The notes under the pieces: generated by a model
The model's database searches: none
What the model was told of the DNA's origin: nothing
What the model saw: only the letters and a program-made list of their open reading frames with translations
Source: Sphingomonas sp. SCN 67-18
GTDB taxonomy: Bacteria > Pseudomonadota > Alphaproteobacteria > Sphingomonadales > Sphingomonadaceae
Reading direction: 5' to 3'
Length of the DNA: 64,000 nucleotides
NCBI RefSeq assembly: GCF_001724715.1
Contig: NZ_MEFG01000026.1
Span: 19,564 to 83,563 of the forward strand
Shown here: in pieces, positions 1-8,008 of the stretch
Layout: each line of letters starts with the position of its first letter
Numbering within the stretch: the first letter of the stretch is position 1
Position numbers and translations under genes: made by a program

Positions 1-1
1 C

Positions 2-1288
2 CGGCTGGTCTTTGCCGATCCGCCCCGCGCCCGGCGGCTGGCCGATGCGCCGCGCGCGCACGGCGCGGAGGTGGTGGTGATCGACGTCGCCCTGCCGATC
101 GCGGAAGCGGTAGCCCCGGTGATGGCGCGCGGCGGCGGGGCGGAGACGGCGCTGCCGCAGCTGACCGGCGCGGACGACGCGACCATCCTGTTCACATCCG
201 GCTCCACCGGCCAGTCCAAGGGCGCGATATCCGATCACCGGGCCGTGATGCAGGCGACCTTCAACTATCTGGTCCAGACGCTGATGGCGCTGGAACTGGT
301 GACGCAGGACGGCAACCCGCCGACGCTGCAGCCCGCCACCCTGCTCAACGTGCCGCTGTTCCACGTCACCGCGGAAATCCCGGTGCTGCTGCAAAGCTTC
401 GCCATGGGCCGCAAGCTCGTCCTCATGCCCAAATGGGACGCGGAGGAGGCGATGCGGCTGATGGAGAAGGAGAAGATCACCTATTTCGTCGGCGTGCCGC
501 TGATGAGCTTCGAGATCCTCAACCACCCCAACCGGTCCAGATACGATATATCCACCGTGGCCGATTTTGCCGCCGGCGGCGCGCCCCGGCCGGTCGAGCA
601 TGTCAAGCGGCTGAAGGAGGAGATGGGCGGCGCGCACCCGTTGATCGGCTATGGGCTGACGGAAACCAACGCGGTCGGCTGCGGCAATTTCCGCGACAAT
701 TACCTCGCCAAGCCGAACAGCACCGGCCGCGCTTCCGCCCCGCTGGTCGACCTCGCCATCCTCGACGATGCGGGCCGGCCGGTGCCGCAGGGCGAACGCG
801 GCGAGATCTGTATCCGCAGCATCTGCAACTTCCGGGAATATTGGAAGAACCCGGCGGCGACGCGGGCCGCCTATACCGACGACGGTTATTTCCGCAGCGG
901 CGACGTCGGCTATCTCGACGCCGACGGCTATCTGTTCATGGTCGACCGCAAGAAGGACATCATCATCCGCGGCGGCGAGAATATCAGCTGCCAGGAGGTC
1001 GAGGCCGCCATTTACGAACATCCGGCCATCGTCGAGGTGGCGGTGTTCGGGCTGGTCGACGAACGGTTCGGCGAAGTGCCGGGCGCGGTGATCGCGCTGG
1101 GCGAGGGCGAGGCGATCGTGCCGGAGGCGCTTCTCGCCTTCCTCGCGGAGCGGCTGGCCGCGTTCAAGCTGCCGGCGCGGATCTGGGTTTCGGAGACGCT
1201 GCTGCCCAAGCTCGGCACCGAGAAGATCGACAAGGTGAGCCTGCGCGCCAGATATCGCGCCATCGCCGAAGCGGAAGCGGCCGGCTGA
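2..1288 (+). CDS. Acyl-CoA synthetase / AMP-dependent ligase (5' end outside window)
   Basis: Class I adenylate-forming ligase that would activate a carboxylic acid to acyl-AMP and then acyl-CoA. The reading frame is open from base 2, so the true start lies upstream of the window; about 428 residues are visible. The P-loop TSGSTGQSKGA lies near the start, followed by GYGLTETNAVG (A5-like) and the hinge region SGDVGYLDADGYLFMVDRKK with RGGENIS. The C-terminal domain ends in LGTEKIDK, where the family's catalytic lysine sits. The substrate cannot be read from sequence; the set of motifs fits medium or long-chain fatty acyl or aromatic acid ligases. It is followed 49 bases later by a molybdopterin oxidoreductase on the same strand. 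Confidence 0.9.
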   Translation, partial: RLVFADPPRARRLADAPRAHGAEVVVIDVALPIAEAVAPVMARGGGAETALPQLTGADDATILFTSGSTGQSKGAISDHRAVMQATFNYLVQTLMALELVTQDGNPPTLQPATLLNVPLFHVTAEIPVLLQSFAMGRKLVLMPKWDAEEAMRLMEKEKITYFVGVPLMSFEILNHPNRSRYDISTVADFAAGGAPRPVEHVKRLKEEMGGAHPLIGYGLTETNAVGCGNFRDNYLAKPNSTGRASAPLVDLAILDDAGRPVPQGERGEICIRSICNFREYWKNPAATRAAYTDDGYFRSGDVGYLDADGYLFMVDRKKDIIIRGGENISCQEVEAAIYEHPAIVEVAVFGLVDERFGEVPGAVIALGEGEAIVPEALLAFLAERLAAFKLPARIWVSETLLPKLGTEKIDKVSLRARYRAIAEAEAAG

Positions 1289-1337
1289 CCCGCTTTCGCT
1301 CTCGCGAAAACCGCGCGGCCTGTCTATCAACCCCGTC

Positions 1338-3566
1338 ATGAAGGGGACGATCACGCGGCGGGGCCTGTTGGTGGGCGGCGGGCTTGGCGCCGGGCTGTTG
1401 ATCGCATGGTCGGCCTGGCCCCGCCACTATGCGCCAAATCTGGTCGCGGCGCCCGGTGAAACGCTGTTCAACGCCTGGCTGAAGATCGGCGAGGACGGGC
1501 ATGTCACGGTGGCGGTGCCGCAGGCGGAGACCGGGCAGGGCGTCTATACCAGCCTGCCCCAGATACTGGCCGACGAGCTGGGCGCGGACTGGCGGACCAT
1601 CGCGGTCGAGGCAGCGCCGATCAACGCGCTCTACGCCAACAGCCTGATCGCCGGCGAGGTGGCTGAGGCGCTGGTCCCGGTCCTGCCGAACGGGCTGGCC
1701 GGTGAATATGCGCGCCGTTCCGCGCTGATGGTGACGGCCGGTTCCACCTCGATCCGCGCTTTCGAGCAACCGTTGCGCGATGCGGGCGCGGCGGCGCGGG
1801 TGCTGCTCTGCAAGGCGGCGGGCGCGCGCTGGGATTCGCCGTGGGAATCCTGCGATACCCGCGGCGGCTTCGTCATGCTTGACGACAAGAGGCTGCGCTT
1901 CGGCGAGCTTGCGGCGGAGGCGGCGACCTTTTCGCTGCCCGATCCGCTGCCCTATCGCGTCGCCACCGAATATCGGCTGACCGGGCGTTCGCTGCCCCGG
2001 CTGGACCTGCCCGCCAAGATCGACGGATCGGCCAATTTCGCTGCCGACATCCGCCTGCCCGGCATGGTCTATGCCGCCGTCCGGCAGGGGCCGATCGGCG
2101 ACAGCCGGCTCGTCCACATCGACAAGCCGGCCGCCGACAAGGTGATCGGCATGCTCTCCATCGTCGAAAATCCCGGCTGGGTGGCGGCGGTGGCGACCAA
2201 CTGGTGGGCGGCCAACAAGGCGCTGACCGCGCTCGCGCCCCGGTTTGAAACCCCCGGCCCGCTGGTGGACGGCGCCGCGCTGGAGGCCGCGCTGGAGGCG
2301 GCGCTGGACGGCGACGGCCAGCGGCTTGAAAAGCGGGGCGACCTGCCGGCGTCATTTGGCGGCGCGACCATCCATGTCGCCGATTACAGCGTCGCGCCCG
2401 CCGCTCATGCCGCGCTGGAGCCGATGACCGCGACGGCGGACTGGTCGCGCGACATGCTGGAATTGTGGATGCCCACCCAGGCGCCGGGCCGCGCCCGCGC
2501 CGCCGTTGCCCGCGCCCTCGGCATCGGCGTGGACCGGGTGGCGATCCACCCGATGATGGTCGGCGGCGGCTTCGGCCGCGCGCTGGAAAGCGATGCGGCG
2601 GTGCAGGCGGCGATCATCGCCCGATCGCTGAAGCGCCCGGTGCAGCTGGTCTGGTCGCGGGTCGAGGACATTATCCACGATCGTTTCCGTGCCCCCGCCC
2701 ACGCCCGCATGGCCGCCCGCCTGCGCCAGGACGGCCGTATCGACGGCTGGCTGGCGAAGATTTCCGCGCCCGCCACCGGCCGCGCGCTGGCGCGCCGCCT
2801 GCTGGACGGGGAAGGCGGCGCCCGCGCGGTGCTGGCGGTCGCCGGCGGCGCGGACCGCAGCGCGATTTCCGGCGCGGTGCCGCCCTATGCCATCGCGCAT
2901 CTCGCCATCGATCATCACCCCGCCGATATCGGCATCCCCACCGGCTATTGGCGATCGGGGGCGGACAGCTACACCGCCTTCTTCACCGAATGTTTCATCG
3001 ATGAGCTGGCGCGCGTGGCGCAGACCGATCCCTTTTCCTATCGCATGAGCATGCTGGGCGGCGCGCCGCGCCTTGCCCGCTGCCTGTCCACCGCCTCGGC
3101 GCTGGGCGGGTGGCAGGGCGGCGGGGCGGGCACCGGCCAGGGCATTGCCTGCCATTCGTCGCGGGGCAGCCATGTCGCCGTCGTGGCGGAGGCGCATGTC
3201 TCCGCGGCGCAGAAGATCGTCGTCGACCGCATCGTCGCGGTGGCGGACGTCGGCCGGCAGATCAATCCCGATCTCGTTCGCCAGCAGATCGAGGGCGGCA
3301 TCGTCTTCGGCATGGCCGCGGCGCTGGGCGCATCGCCGGGTTTCGCGGACGGGCTGACGGAGGCGCGCACGCTGCGCGATCTGGCCCTGCCCATTCTGGC
3401 CGACATGCCGGATATCAGCGTTCAGCTGATCGCCAGCGACGCGCCTTCCGGCGGGGCCAGCGAAATCGCGGTGCCGCCCGTCGCGCCCGCCATCGCCAAC
3501 GCGCTCTACGCGGCCAGCGGCCGGCGGCTGCGCGATCTTCCGCTCCGCATCGGCGGCGACGGATGA
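1338..3566 (+). CDS. Xanthine dehydrogenase-family molybdopterin-binding subunit (IorB type)
   Basis: Large catalytic subunit of an isoquinoline 1-oxidoreductase/aldehyde dehydrogenase type molybdenum hydroxylase, 742 residues. The N terminus ITRRGLLVGG plus a hydrophobic stretch resembles a Tat signal, so the protein is probably exported or membrane attached. The segment MMVGGGFGRALESDAA matches a molybdopterin-binding loop, and GGASEIAVPPVAPAIANA near the C terminus carries the glutamate expected at the active site. Such enzymes normally pair with a small [2Fe-2S] subunit encoded directly upstream. Here the upstream gene is an acyl-CoA ligase, and the only IorA-like gene in the window is at 63217-63768. 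The stop overlaps the hemH start (ATGA). The substrate is unknown. Confidence 0.88.
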   Translation: MKGTITRRGLLVGGGLGAGLLIAWSAWPRHYAPNLVAAPGETLFNAWLKIGEDGHVTVAVPQAETGQGVYTSLPQILADELGADWRTIAVEAAPINALYANSLIAGEVAEALVPVLPNGLAGEYARRSALMVTAGSTSIRAFEQPLRDAGAAARVLLCKAAGARWDSPWESCDTRGGFVMLDDKRLRFGELAAEAATFSLPDPLPYRVATEYRLTGRSLPRLDLPAKIDGSANFAADIRLPGMVYAAVRQGPIGDSRLVHIDKPAADKVIGMLSIVENPGWVAAVATNWWAANKALTALAPRFETPGPLVDGAALEAALEAALDGDGQRLEKRGDLPASFGGATIHVADYSVAPAAHAALEPMTATADWSRDMLELWMPTQAPGRARAAVARALGIGVDRVAIHPMMVGGGFGRALESDAAVQAAIIARSLKRPVQLVWSRVEDIIHDRFRAPAHARMAARLRQDGRIDGWLAKISAPATGRALARRLLDGEGGARAVLAVAGGADRSAISGAVPPYAIAHLAIDHHPADIGIPTGYWRSGADSYTAFFTECFIDELARVAQTDPFSYRMSMLGGAPRLARCLSTASALGGWQGGGAGTGQGIACHSSRGSHVAVVAEAHVSAAQKIVVDRIVAVADVGRQINPDLVRQQIEGGIVFGMAAALGASPGFADGLTEARTLRDLALPILADMPDISVQLIASDAPSGGASEIAVPPVAPAIANALYAASGRRLRDLPLRIGGDG

Positions 3567-4570
3567 CCGTCCCCGCCGATCATCCGCCGGTCGCGGAACC
3601 CCGCATCGGCGTGCTGCTGGTCAATCTGGGCACGCCGGACGCACCGACGCCCGCCGCCGTGCGCCGCTATCTGGCGCAGTTCCTGTCGGATCCGCGCGTC
3701 GTCGAAATCCCCGCGCTGCTCTGGCAGCCGCTGCTGCACGGCATCGTCCTGCGGACCCGGCCAAGGAAATCCGCCCACGCCTATCGCCAGATCTGGACCG
3801 ATGCCGGGTCGCCGCTGGCTGTGATCACCGCCGCCCAGTCCGCCGCGCTGCAGGGCGCCTTCGGCCCGGATGTGATGGTCGACCATGCGATGCGCTATGG
3901 AAAGCCGGCGATCGCGGACCGGCTGGCCGCGCTGAAGGCCGCGGGGTGCGCGCGCATCCTGATCGCGCCGCTCTATCCGCAATATTGCGCCGCGACCACC
4001 GCGACCGCCAACGACGCCGCCTTCGCCGCGCTGGCGGAGATGCGCTGGCAGCCGGCGGTCCGCACGCTGCCGCCCTATCATGACGACCCGGCCTATATCG
4101 CGGCGCTGAAGGCTTCGCTGGAAAGCGGGCTGGCCGCGCTAGATTTCACGCCGGATGCGGTGCTGCTCAGCTTCCACGGCATGCCGCAGCGCACGCTGGC
4201 GCTGGGCGACCCCTATCACTGCCATTGCCTGAAGACAGCGCGCCTGCTGTCGGAAGCGGCGGGGCGCGATCTCATCCTTTCGTTCCAGTCGCGCTTCGGC
4301 AAGGCCAAATGGCTTGAACCGGCGACGGATGCCACGCTGGCCGCGCTGCCCGGCCGGGGCGTCCGCAAGCTGGCGGTCATGGCGCCCGGATTTTCTGCCG
4401 ACTGCCTGGAAACATTGGAGGAACTGGCGATCCGCGGGCGCGCCGCCTTCCATGCCGCCGGGGGTACGGATTTCGCCTATCTGCCCTGCCTGAACGCGGG
4501 TCAGGGCGGCGTCGCCCTGCTTCGTCATTTAGTATCGCGCGAGCTTGAAGGCTGGTCGCGCCTCTCCTAG
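3563..4570 (+). CDS. hemH: Ferrochelatase
   Basis: Inserts Fe2+ into protoporphyrin IX, the last step of protohaem synthesis; 335 residues, a normal length. Family segments seen are GVLLVNLGTPD at the N terminus, LYPQYCAATTA, LSFHGMPQRTL with the conserved active-site histidine, YHCHCLKTA, and SFQSRFGKAKWLEP with MAPGFSADCLETLEEL. The ATG overlaps the stop of the preceding molybdoenzyme by ATGA, so the two are probably translationally coupled. The context links haem supply with the cytochrome oxidase and CcmAB genes elsewhere in the window, although those are not in the same operon. Confidence 0.97.
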   Translation: MTVPADHPPVAEPRIGVLLVNLGTPDAPTPAAVRRYLAQFLSDPRVVEIPALLWQPLLHGIVLRTRPRKSAHAYRQIWTDAGSPLAVITAAQSAALQGAFGPDVMVDHAMRYGKPAIADRLAALKAAGCARILIAPLYPQYCAATTATANDAAFAALAEMRWQPAVRTLPPYHDDPAYIAALKASLESGLAALDFTPDAVLLSFHGMPQRTLALGDPYHCHCLKTARLLSEAAGRDLILSFQSRFGKAKWLEPATDATLAALPGRGVRKLAVMAPGFSADCLETLEELAIRGRAAFHAAGGTDFAYLPCLNAGQGGVALLRHLVSRELEGWSRLS

Positions 4571-4604
4571 TCTCGCCCCTAACGTACAGATAGAGGAGGC
4601 TGAT

Positions 4605-5327
4605 TTGGCACGCATAGCGATCGTTACCGGCGGCACGCGCGGCATTGGCGAGGCGATCAGTCTCGCGCTGAAAGATCTGGGCATGACGGTGGCCGCCAAT
4701 TATGCGGGCAATGCGGAAAAGGCGAAGGCCTTCACCGACCGCACCGGCATCAAGGCCTATCGCTGGGACGTGGGCGATTATGACGCCTGCCAGGCCGGGG
4801 TGAAGCAGATCGAGGCCGATCTCGGCCCGGTCGACGTGCTGGTCAACAATGCCGGCATCACCCGCGACGGCACGATATTGAAGATGACGCACGAGATGTG
4901 GGACGAGGTGATCCGCGTCAATCTGGGCGGCTGCTTCAACATGGCGAAGGCGGTGTTCCCCGGCATGCGCGAGCGCAAATGGGGCCGCATCGTCAATATC
5001 GGGTCGATCAACGGGCAGGGCGGCCAATATGGCCAGGTCAACTACGCCGCCGCCAAATCCGGCATCCACGGCTTCACCAAGGCGCTGGCCCAAGAAGGCG
5101 CGCGCGCCGGCGTGACCGTGAACGCGCTCGCCCCGGGCTATATCGATACGGACATGGTCGCCGCCGTTCCCGCCGACGTGCTGGAAAAGATCGTCGCCAA
5201 GGTGCCGGTCGGCCGGCTCGGCCAGGCCAGCGAGATCGCGCGCGGCGTCGCCTTCCTCTGTTCGGAAGATGGCGGCTTCATCACCGGGTCTACGCTGTCG
5301 ATCAACGGCGGGCAGCACATGTACTGA
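4605..5327 (+). CDS. phbB: Acetoacetyl-CoA reductase-like SDR (PhbB type)
   Basis: Short-chain dehydrogenase that reduces acetoacetyl-CoA to (R)-3-hydroxybutyryl-CoA with NADPH, the second step of polyhydroxybutyrate synthesis; 240 residues. Motifs are the dinucleotide loop TGGTRGIG, NNAGITRD, the catalytic Ser in NIGSINGQGGQ, YAAAKSGIHGF (Tyr and Lys), and the C-terminal GFITGSTLSINGGQHMY. The frame is open further upstream, but TTG at 4605 is chosen because a GAGGAGG Shine-Dalgarno at 4593-4599 precedes it by five bases and gives the family length. No PHB synthase is in the window, so FabG-like use cannot be excluded. It directly precedes a small RHH gene with overlapping stop and start. 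Confidence 0.88.
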   Translation: MARIAIVTGGTRGIGEAISLALKDLGMTVAANYAGNAEKAKAFTDRTGIKAYRWDVGDYDACQAGVKQIEADLGPVDVLVNNAGITRDGTILKMTHEMWDEVIRVNLGGCFNMAKAVFPGMRERKWGRIVNIGSINGQGGQYGQVNYAAAKSGIHGFTKALAQEGARAGVTVNALAPGYIDTDMVAAVPADVLEKIVAKVPVGRLGQASEIARGVAFLCSEDGGFITGSTLSINGGQHMY

Positions 5328-5569
5328 TGATGCGGGACGGCGGCCCGGTGAAGCGTTCGGTGACGATCGCCGGACACCAGACCTCGATCAGCCTCGAGCC
5401 GCTGTTCTGGGACGCGCTGGCGGCGGAGGCGGCGGCGCAGGCGCTGCCGCTCAACGCGCTGGTCGCGCGCATCGATCTGGAACGCATAGAGGCGGATGTG
5501 CCCCCCAATCTGGCCAGCGCGATCCGCGTCTGGCTGTTCCGCCGCGCGCTGGCGCGGACGGACGCTTAG
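5327..5569 (+). CDS. Ribbon-helix-helix domain protein
   Basis: An 80-residue protein whose segment KRSVTIAGHQTSISLEPLFW followed by an Ala-rich helix matches the RHH_4 type of small putative DNA-binding proteins common in alphaproteobacteria. The role is unknown. The ATG shares one base with the phbB-like stop (TGATG), so it is probably translated from the same message. An internal GTG at 5348, just before KRSVTIAG, is an alternative start. Convergent with the OmpA-family gene that follows. Confidence 0.8.
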   Translation: MMRDGGPVKRSVTIAGHQTSISLEPLFWDALAAEAAAQALPLNALVARIDLERIEADVPPNLASAIRVWLFRRALARTDA

Positions 5570-5610
5570 GGGGCACATTCATCAGGGCGGCGCATCGCCG
5601 CCCGGCCTGC

Positions 5611-6522
5611 TTACCAGTTAGACGGGCTGTTCTGCGCGGTCTGCAGACCGTCCACCGCCTTGCTGACCAAGATGTTCACCGAAACCCGGCGGTTCTGCGC
5701 CCGGCCTTCGTCGGACTCATTGTCCGCCTGCGGATCCGCCTCGGCCATGCCGGTCGGCGTCAACATGCGATAGGGCGCCCAGCGGCAATGCTGCTGCAGA
5801 TAATTGACCACGCGCGCGGCCCGCTTTTCGCTCAGCACCTGGTTATAATCCTCGTCGCCGACCGAATCGGTATAGCCGACGACCAGCAGCAAGGCGTTGT
5901 TGGTGCCGTCGGCCTCCCGCGCGGTGGCGCAGATCTCGCTCTCCGCCTGCGCGGACAGCTGCCAGCGGCCGGTGTCGAAATAGACGTTGGTGGTGCGCTT
6001 GACATTATACTGGTCGATGTCGCCGACGCGGCCGCGCAGCGCTTCCGTCGCGGCGCTCTGCTCGGCAAAACCCTGCGCTGTGCCATTGCGGATCATCGCC
6101 GCGGTCTGCAGATCGGTGTTGCGCAGCCTGATGCGGCTGGCGATCAGGCCATCGCCCCACTGCACCGTCTCGACGGTGACGGGCAGGCCGTTGAGCAGCG
6201 ATTTTTGCGAAAGCGCGTCGCGCTTGAGGCCCAGAAAGCCACCGCGCCCGCGAATTTCAGTGCCTTCGCTCAGGACGATGACCGTTTTGGTCTCGTCGGC
6301 GCCGGTCACCTGCATCTTGCCGCTGTTGCGCGCGGAGATGATGCCTTCGATCGCCGGGCCTTTCGGCAATCCGGCAAGATCCGCCGGCGGCGTGCCATAG
6401 ACGTTGATCGGATCCGCACCGTCGGCCTGGTCCGGCTGCTGCGCATATGCCGCGCCCGAAGCCGATACCGCCAACATGGCGGAGATGAGGAAGATTGCTG
6501 ACCTTCTCGAGGGGACACCCAT
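5611..6522 (-). CDS. OmpA-family outer membrane/periplasmic protein
   Basis: A 303-residue exported protein. A signal peptide runs through MLAVSASGAAYA with likely cleavage before QQPDQADG. The middle region, with TVIVLSEGTEIRGRG and LNGLPVTVETVQWG, is poorly defined. The C-terminal third carries an OmpA/MotB peptidoglycan-binding domain: NVYFDTGRWQLS, VVGYTDSVGDEDYN, LSEKRAARVVNYL, and the Arg pair in GRAQNRRVSVNI. It probably tethers the outer membrane to the cell wall. The ATG has AAGGAGC seven bases upstream. It stands alone with convergent and divergent neighbours. Confidence 0.88.
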   Translation of the reverse strand: MGVPSRRSAIFLISAMLAVSASGAAYAQQPDQADGADPINVYGTPPADLAGLPKGPAIEGIISARNSGKMQVTGADETKTVIVLSEGTEIRGRGGFLGLKRDALSQKSLLNGLPVTVETVQWGDGLIASRIRLRNTDLQTAAMIRNGTAQGFAEQSAATEALRGRVGDIDQYNVKRTTNVYFDTGRWQLSAQAESEICATAREADGTNNALLLVVGYTDSVGDEDYNQVLSEKRAARVVNYLQQHCRWAPYRMLTPTGMAEADPQADNESDEGRAQNRRVSVNILVSKAVDGLQTAQNSPSNW

Positions 6523-6634
6523 TATTTTGCTCCTTCAAACCGCAGCGGCCGCCGCCTTATGTGCGCGACACCTCGTCCCGCGGCCTCCCACGACTATGGG
6601 TTCGGCTGCAGGAACGCCTTGGCTGCTGTGGCCA

Positions 6635-6659
6635 AACTATTTCGCACGGCAACGGTTCC
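6635..6659 (-). promoter_or_regulatory. Possible EcfG-type (general stress sigma factor) promoter for the OmpA-family gene
   Basis: On the minus strand GGAAC (6655-6659) is followed after 16 bases by AGTT (6635-6638), one mismatch from the GGAAC-N16/17-CGTT pattern of alphaproteobacterial EcfG promoters. It would give a leader of about 100 nt before the ATG at 6522. A single near-match of this size can arise by chance in GC-rich DNA. Confidence 0.3.
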
Positions 6660-6940
6660 GGCTCAAAACCGCCGGGCGCGCGTAAAGGCGCTGCGAAAGC
6701 CGACCGGAGCCGTGCGTGCGGCGAACCGAAGGAAAAGCCACGCCGACAGCCGCCTGCGCGGTGGAGATATGCAAGGTTTCCCGGGCAGCGCGCATCGCGT
6801 CTCGCGCCACAGGCTGGCGGACCGGAACGATTTTCGCGCCATGGTTCCGCCGCGCCACCGCCCGCGGCGTCGCTGCATAACCATTCCCGTCATTTTTCCG
6901 CCCGCCTTGGCACCTTTTTTCGGGTCGGCAATATCATGCC

Positions 6941-6968
6941 TTGCATAACAAGATAGATTGGATAATAT
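6941..6968 (+). promoter_or_regulatory. Putative padR promoter
   Basis: TTGCAT (6941-6946), a 16-base spacer, then TAATAT (6963-6968). The hexamers lie only six bases before the padR ATG at 6975 and there is no Shine-Dalgarno, so the transcript would be leaderless or nearly so if this promoter is used. Confidence 0.4.
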
Positions 6969-6974
6969 TTTCTC

Positions 6975-7313
6975 ATGGAAACAGCATCCTGGCAGGCGCA
7001 ACTCCGCAAGGGCGCGACCGAACTGATCATTTTGTCGATCCTGAGCCGGGGCGAAGCCTATGGGCTCCAGATTCTTCAGACGGCGAATGCGGATGGCGAT
7101 CTGGTGACGGACGGCGCGCTCTACCCGCTGCTGAATCGCCTTGAAAAAGCGGGAAAGGTCACGGCGCGCTGGGTCATGCCGGATGGAAGCGGCAACCCGC
7201 GCAAATATTACGCGCTGACTGATGAAGGGCGCCGCCTCGCCGCCGAAATGCGAAAGCTCTGGGTCGGCTTCCGGACCAATATCGCCGCTCTGGTGGAGAA
7301 GAATGATGCATGA
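6975..7313 (+). CDS. PadR family transcriptional regulator
   Basis: A 112-residue winged-helix repressor. The segment RKGATELIILSILSRGEAYG, then GALYPLLNRLEKAGKV and PRKYYALTDEGRR, is the standard PadR wing-helix core. Members of this subgroup often sit next to a membrane protein with an N-terminal HAAS domain and regulate that operon; the same arrangement is present here, with the two genes overlapping. No SD is visible before the ATG. The ligand is unknown. Confidence 0.93.
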   Translation: METASWQAQLRKGATELIILSILSRGEAYGLQILQTANADGDLVTDGALYPLLNRLEKAGKVTARWVMPDGSGNPRKYYALTDEGRRLAAEMRKLWVGFRTNIAALVEKNDA

Positions 7314-7902
7314 TGTCGAAATCGGCGGGCAAGAGATCGACGCCTATGTGCGTCGCCTGCTGTGGGCGCTGCAAAGCATCGATCTTGAGGATCGCCTCGC
7401 CATTTCGGGCGAAATCCACAGCCACCTGACCGATTGCGCGGCTCAGGGCCGGGATCGTCTGGCGGCTGCCATGGCGCGCCTCGGTCCGCCGCACCTGCTC
7501 GCGCGCCGCTATGTCGAGGATTATGAGCTTGCCGGCGCAATCAGCCGCGCGGTGCCGGCACAATTGCTGGCGAACATGGTCAACCGCGCCTCGCGAAGCC
7601 TTGGGGCGCTGGGCGCGACCTTCTCGGCGCTGTTGCTTTACCTTGTCGCCGCGGCGTTGGCCGTCATCGCGATAGCCAAGCCCATTGCGCCCGGCCATGT
7701 CGGGGCCTGGCACGGTTCCGCTGGCTGGCAGGCCGGTCTCATCGCCTCCCCTCCGGCCGGCGGTCTCGATATTCTCGGCTATTGGATCGTCCCGCTCGCC
7801 ATGGCGCTGGCGCTATTCGCCTATCTCGCGGCGACGCAGCTGCTCCGCCTCGCGGGCGGCAGGGCGCTGCTCGCCCATATGGGGCGCCGCGCAGGCATTT
7901 GA
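7303..7902 (+). CDS. HAAS-domain (DUF1700-like) membrane protein
   Basis: A 199-residue protein encoded directly after padR, its ATG lying 11 bases inside padR. The soluble N-terminal part, EIDAYVRRLLWAL through EIHSHLTDCAAQG and MARLGPPHLLARRY, resembles the HAAS helical domain found in PadR-associated proteins. It is followed by two or three hydrophobic segments (GATFSALLLYLVAAALAVIA and ILGYWIVPLAMALALFAYLA). The likely role is a membrane partner of the PadR repressor in sensing envelope state; this is inferred from context only. Confidence 0.78.
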   Translation: MMHDVEIGGQEIDAYVRRLLWALQSIDLEDRLAISGEIHSHLTDCAAQGRDRLAAAMARLGPPHLLARRYVEDYELAGAISRAVPAQLLANMVNRASRSLGALGATFSALLLYLVAAALAVIAIAKPIAPGHVGAWHGSAGWQAGLIASPPAGGLDILGYWIVPLAMALALFAYLAATQLLRLAGGRALLAHMGRRAGI

Positions 7903-8008
7903 CGCTGGCAACCGGCACGCCCTGCTTACACGTACGGCGGAACAGGACGCCGCCCGGTGTCACGCCTCGCTTGCCCCGTCGTTCGCGCAGGCGGGATGCG
8001 TGTTCCGG

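Larger units (their letters stand above)
6523..6974. other. 452-bp intergenic region between divergent ompA-like and padR genes
   Basis: No convincing gene. Short overlapping ORFs in several frames are Arg/Ala/Pro-rich and look like GC-driven shadows. It must carry the promoters of both flanking genes: an EcfG-like element at 6635-6659 (minus) and a TTGCAT/TAATAT pair at 6941-6968 (plus). The 60 bases before padR are visibly richer in A and T than the rest. Confidence 0.6.

Noticed and set aside
6823..6849. CGGAAC/GTTCCG inverted repeat in the ompA/padR gap
   Set aside because: Arms of six bases 15 apart are common by chance in this composition, and it is far from either gene start.
6495..6956. 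Overlapping ORFs in all frames of the ompA/padR gap
   Set aside because: Low complexity Arg/Pro/Ala products, no SD, overlapping the ompA start; better read as a non-coding promoter region.
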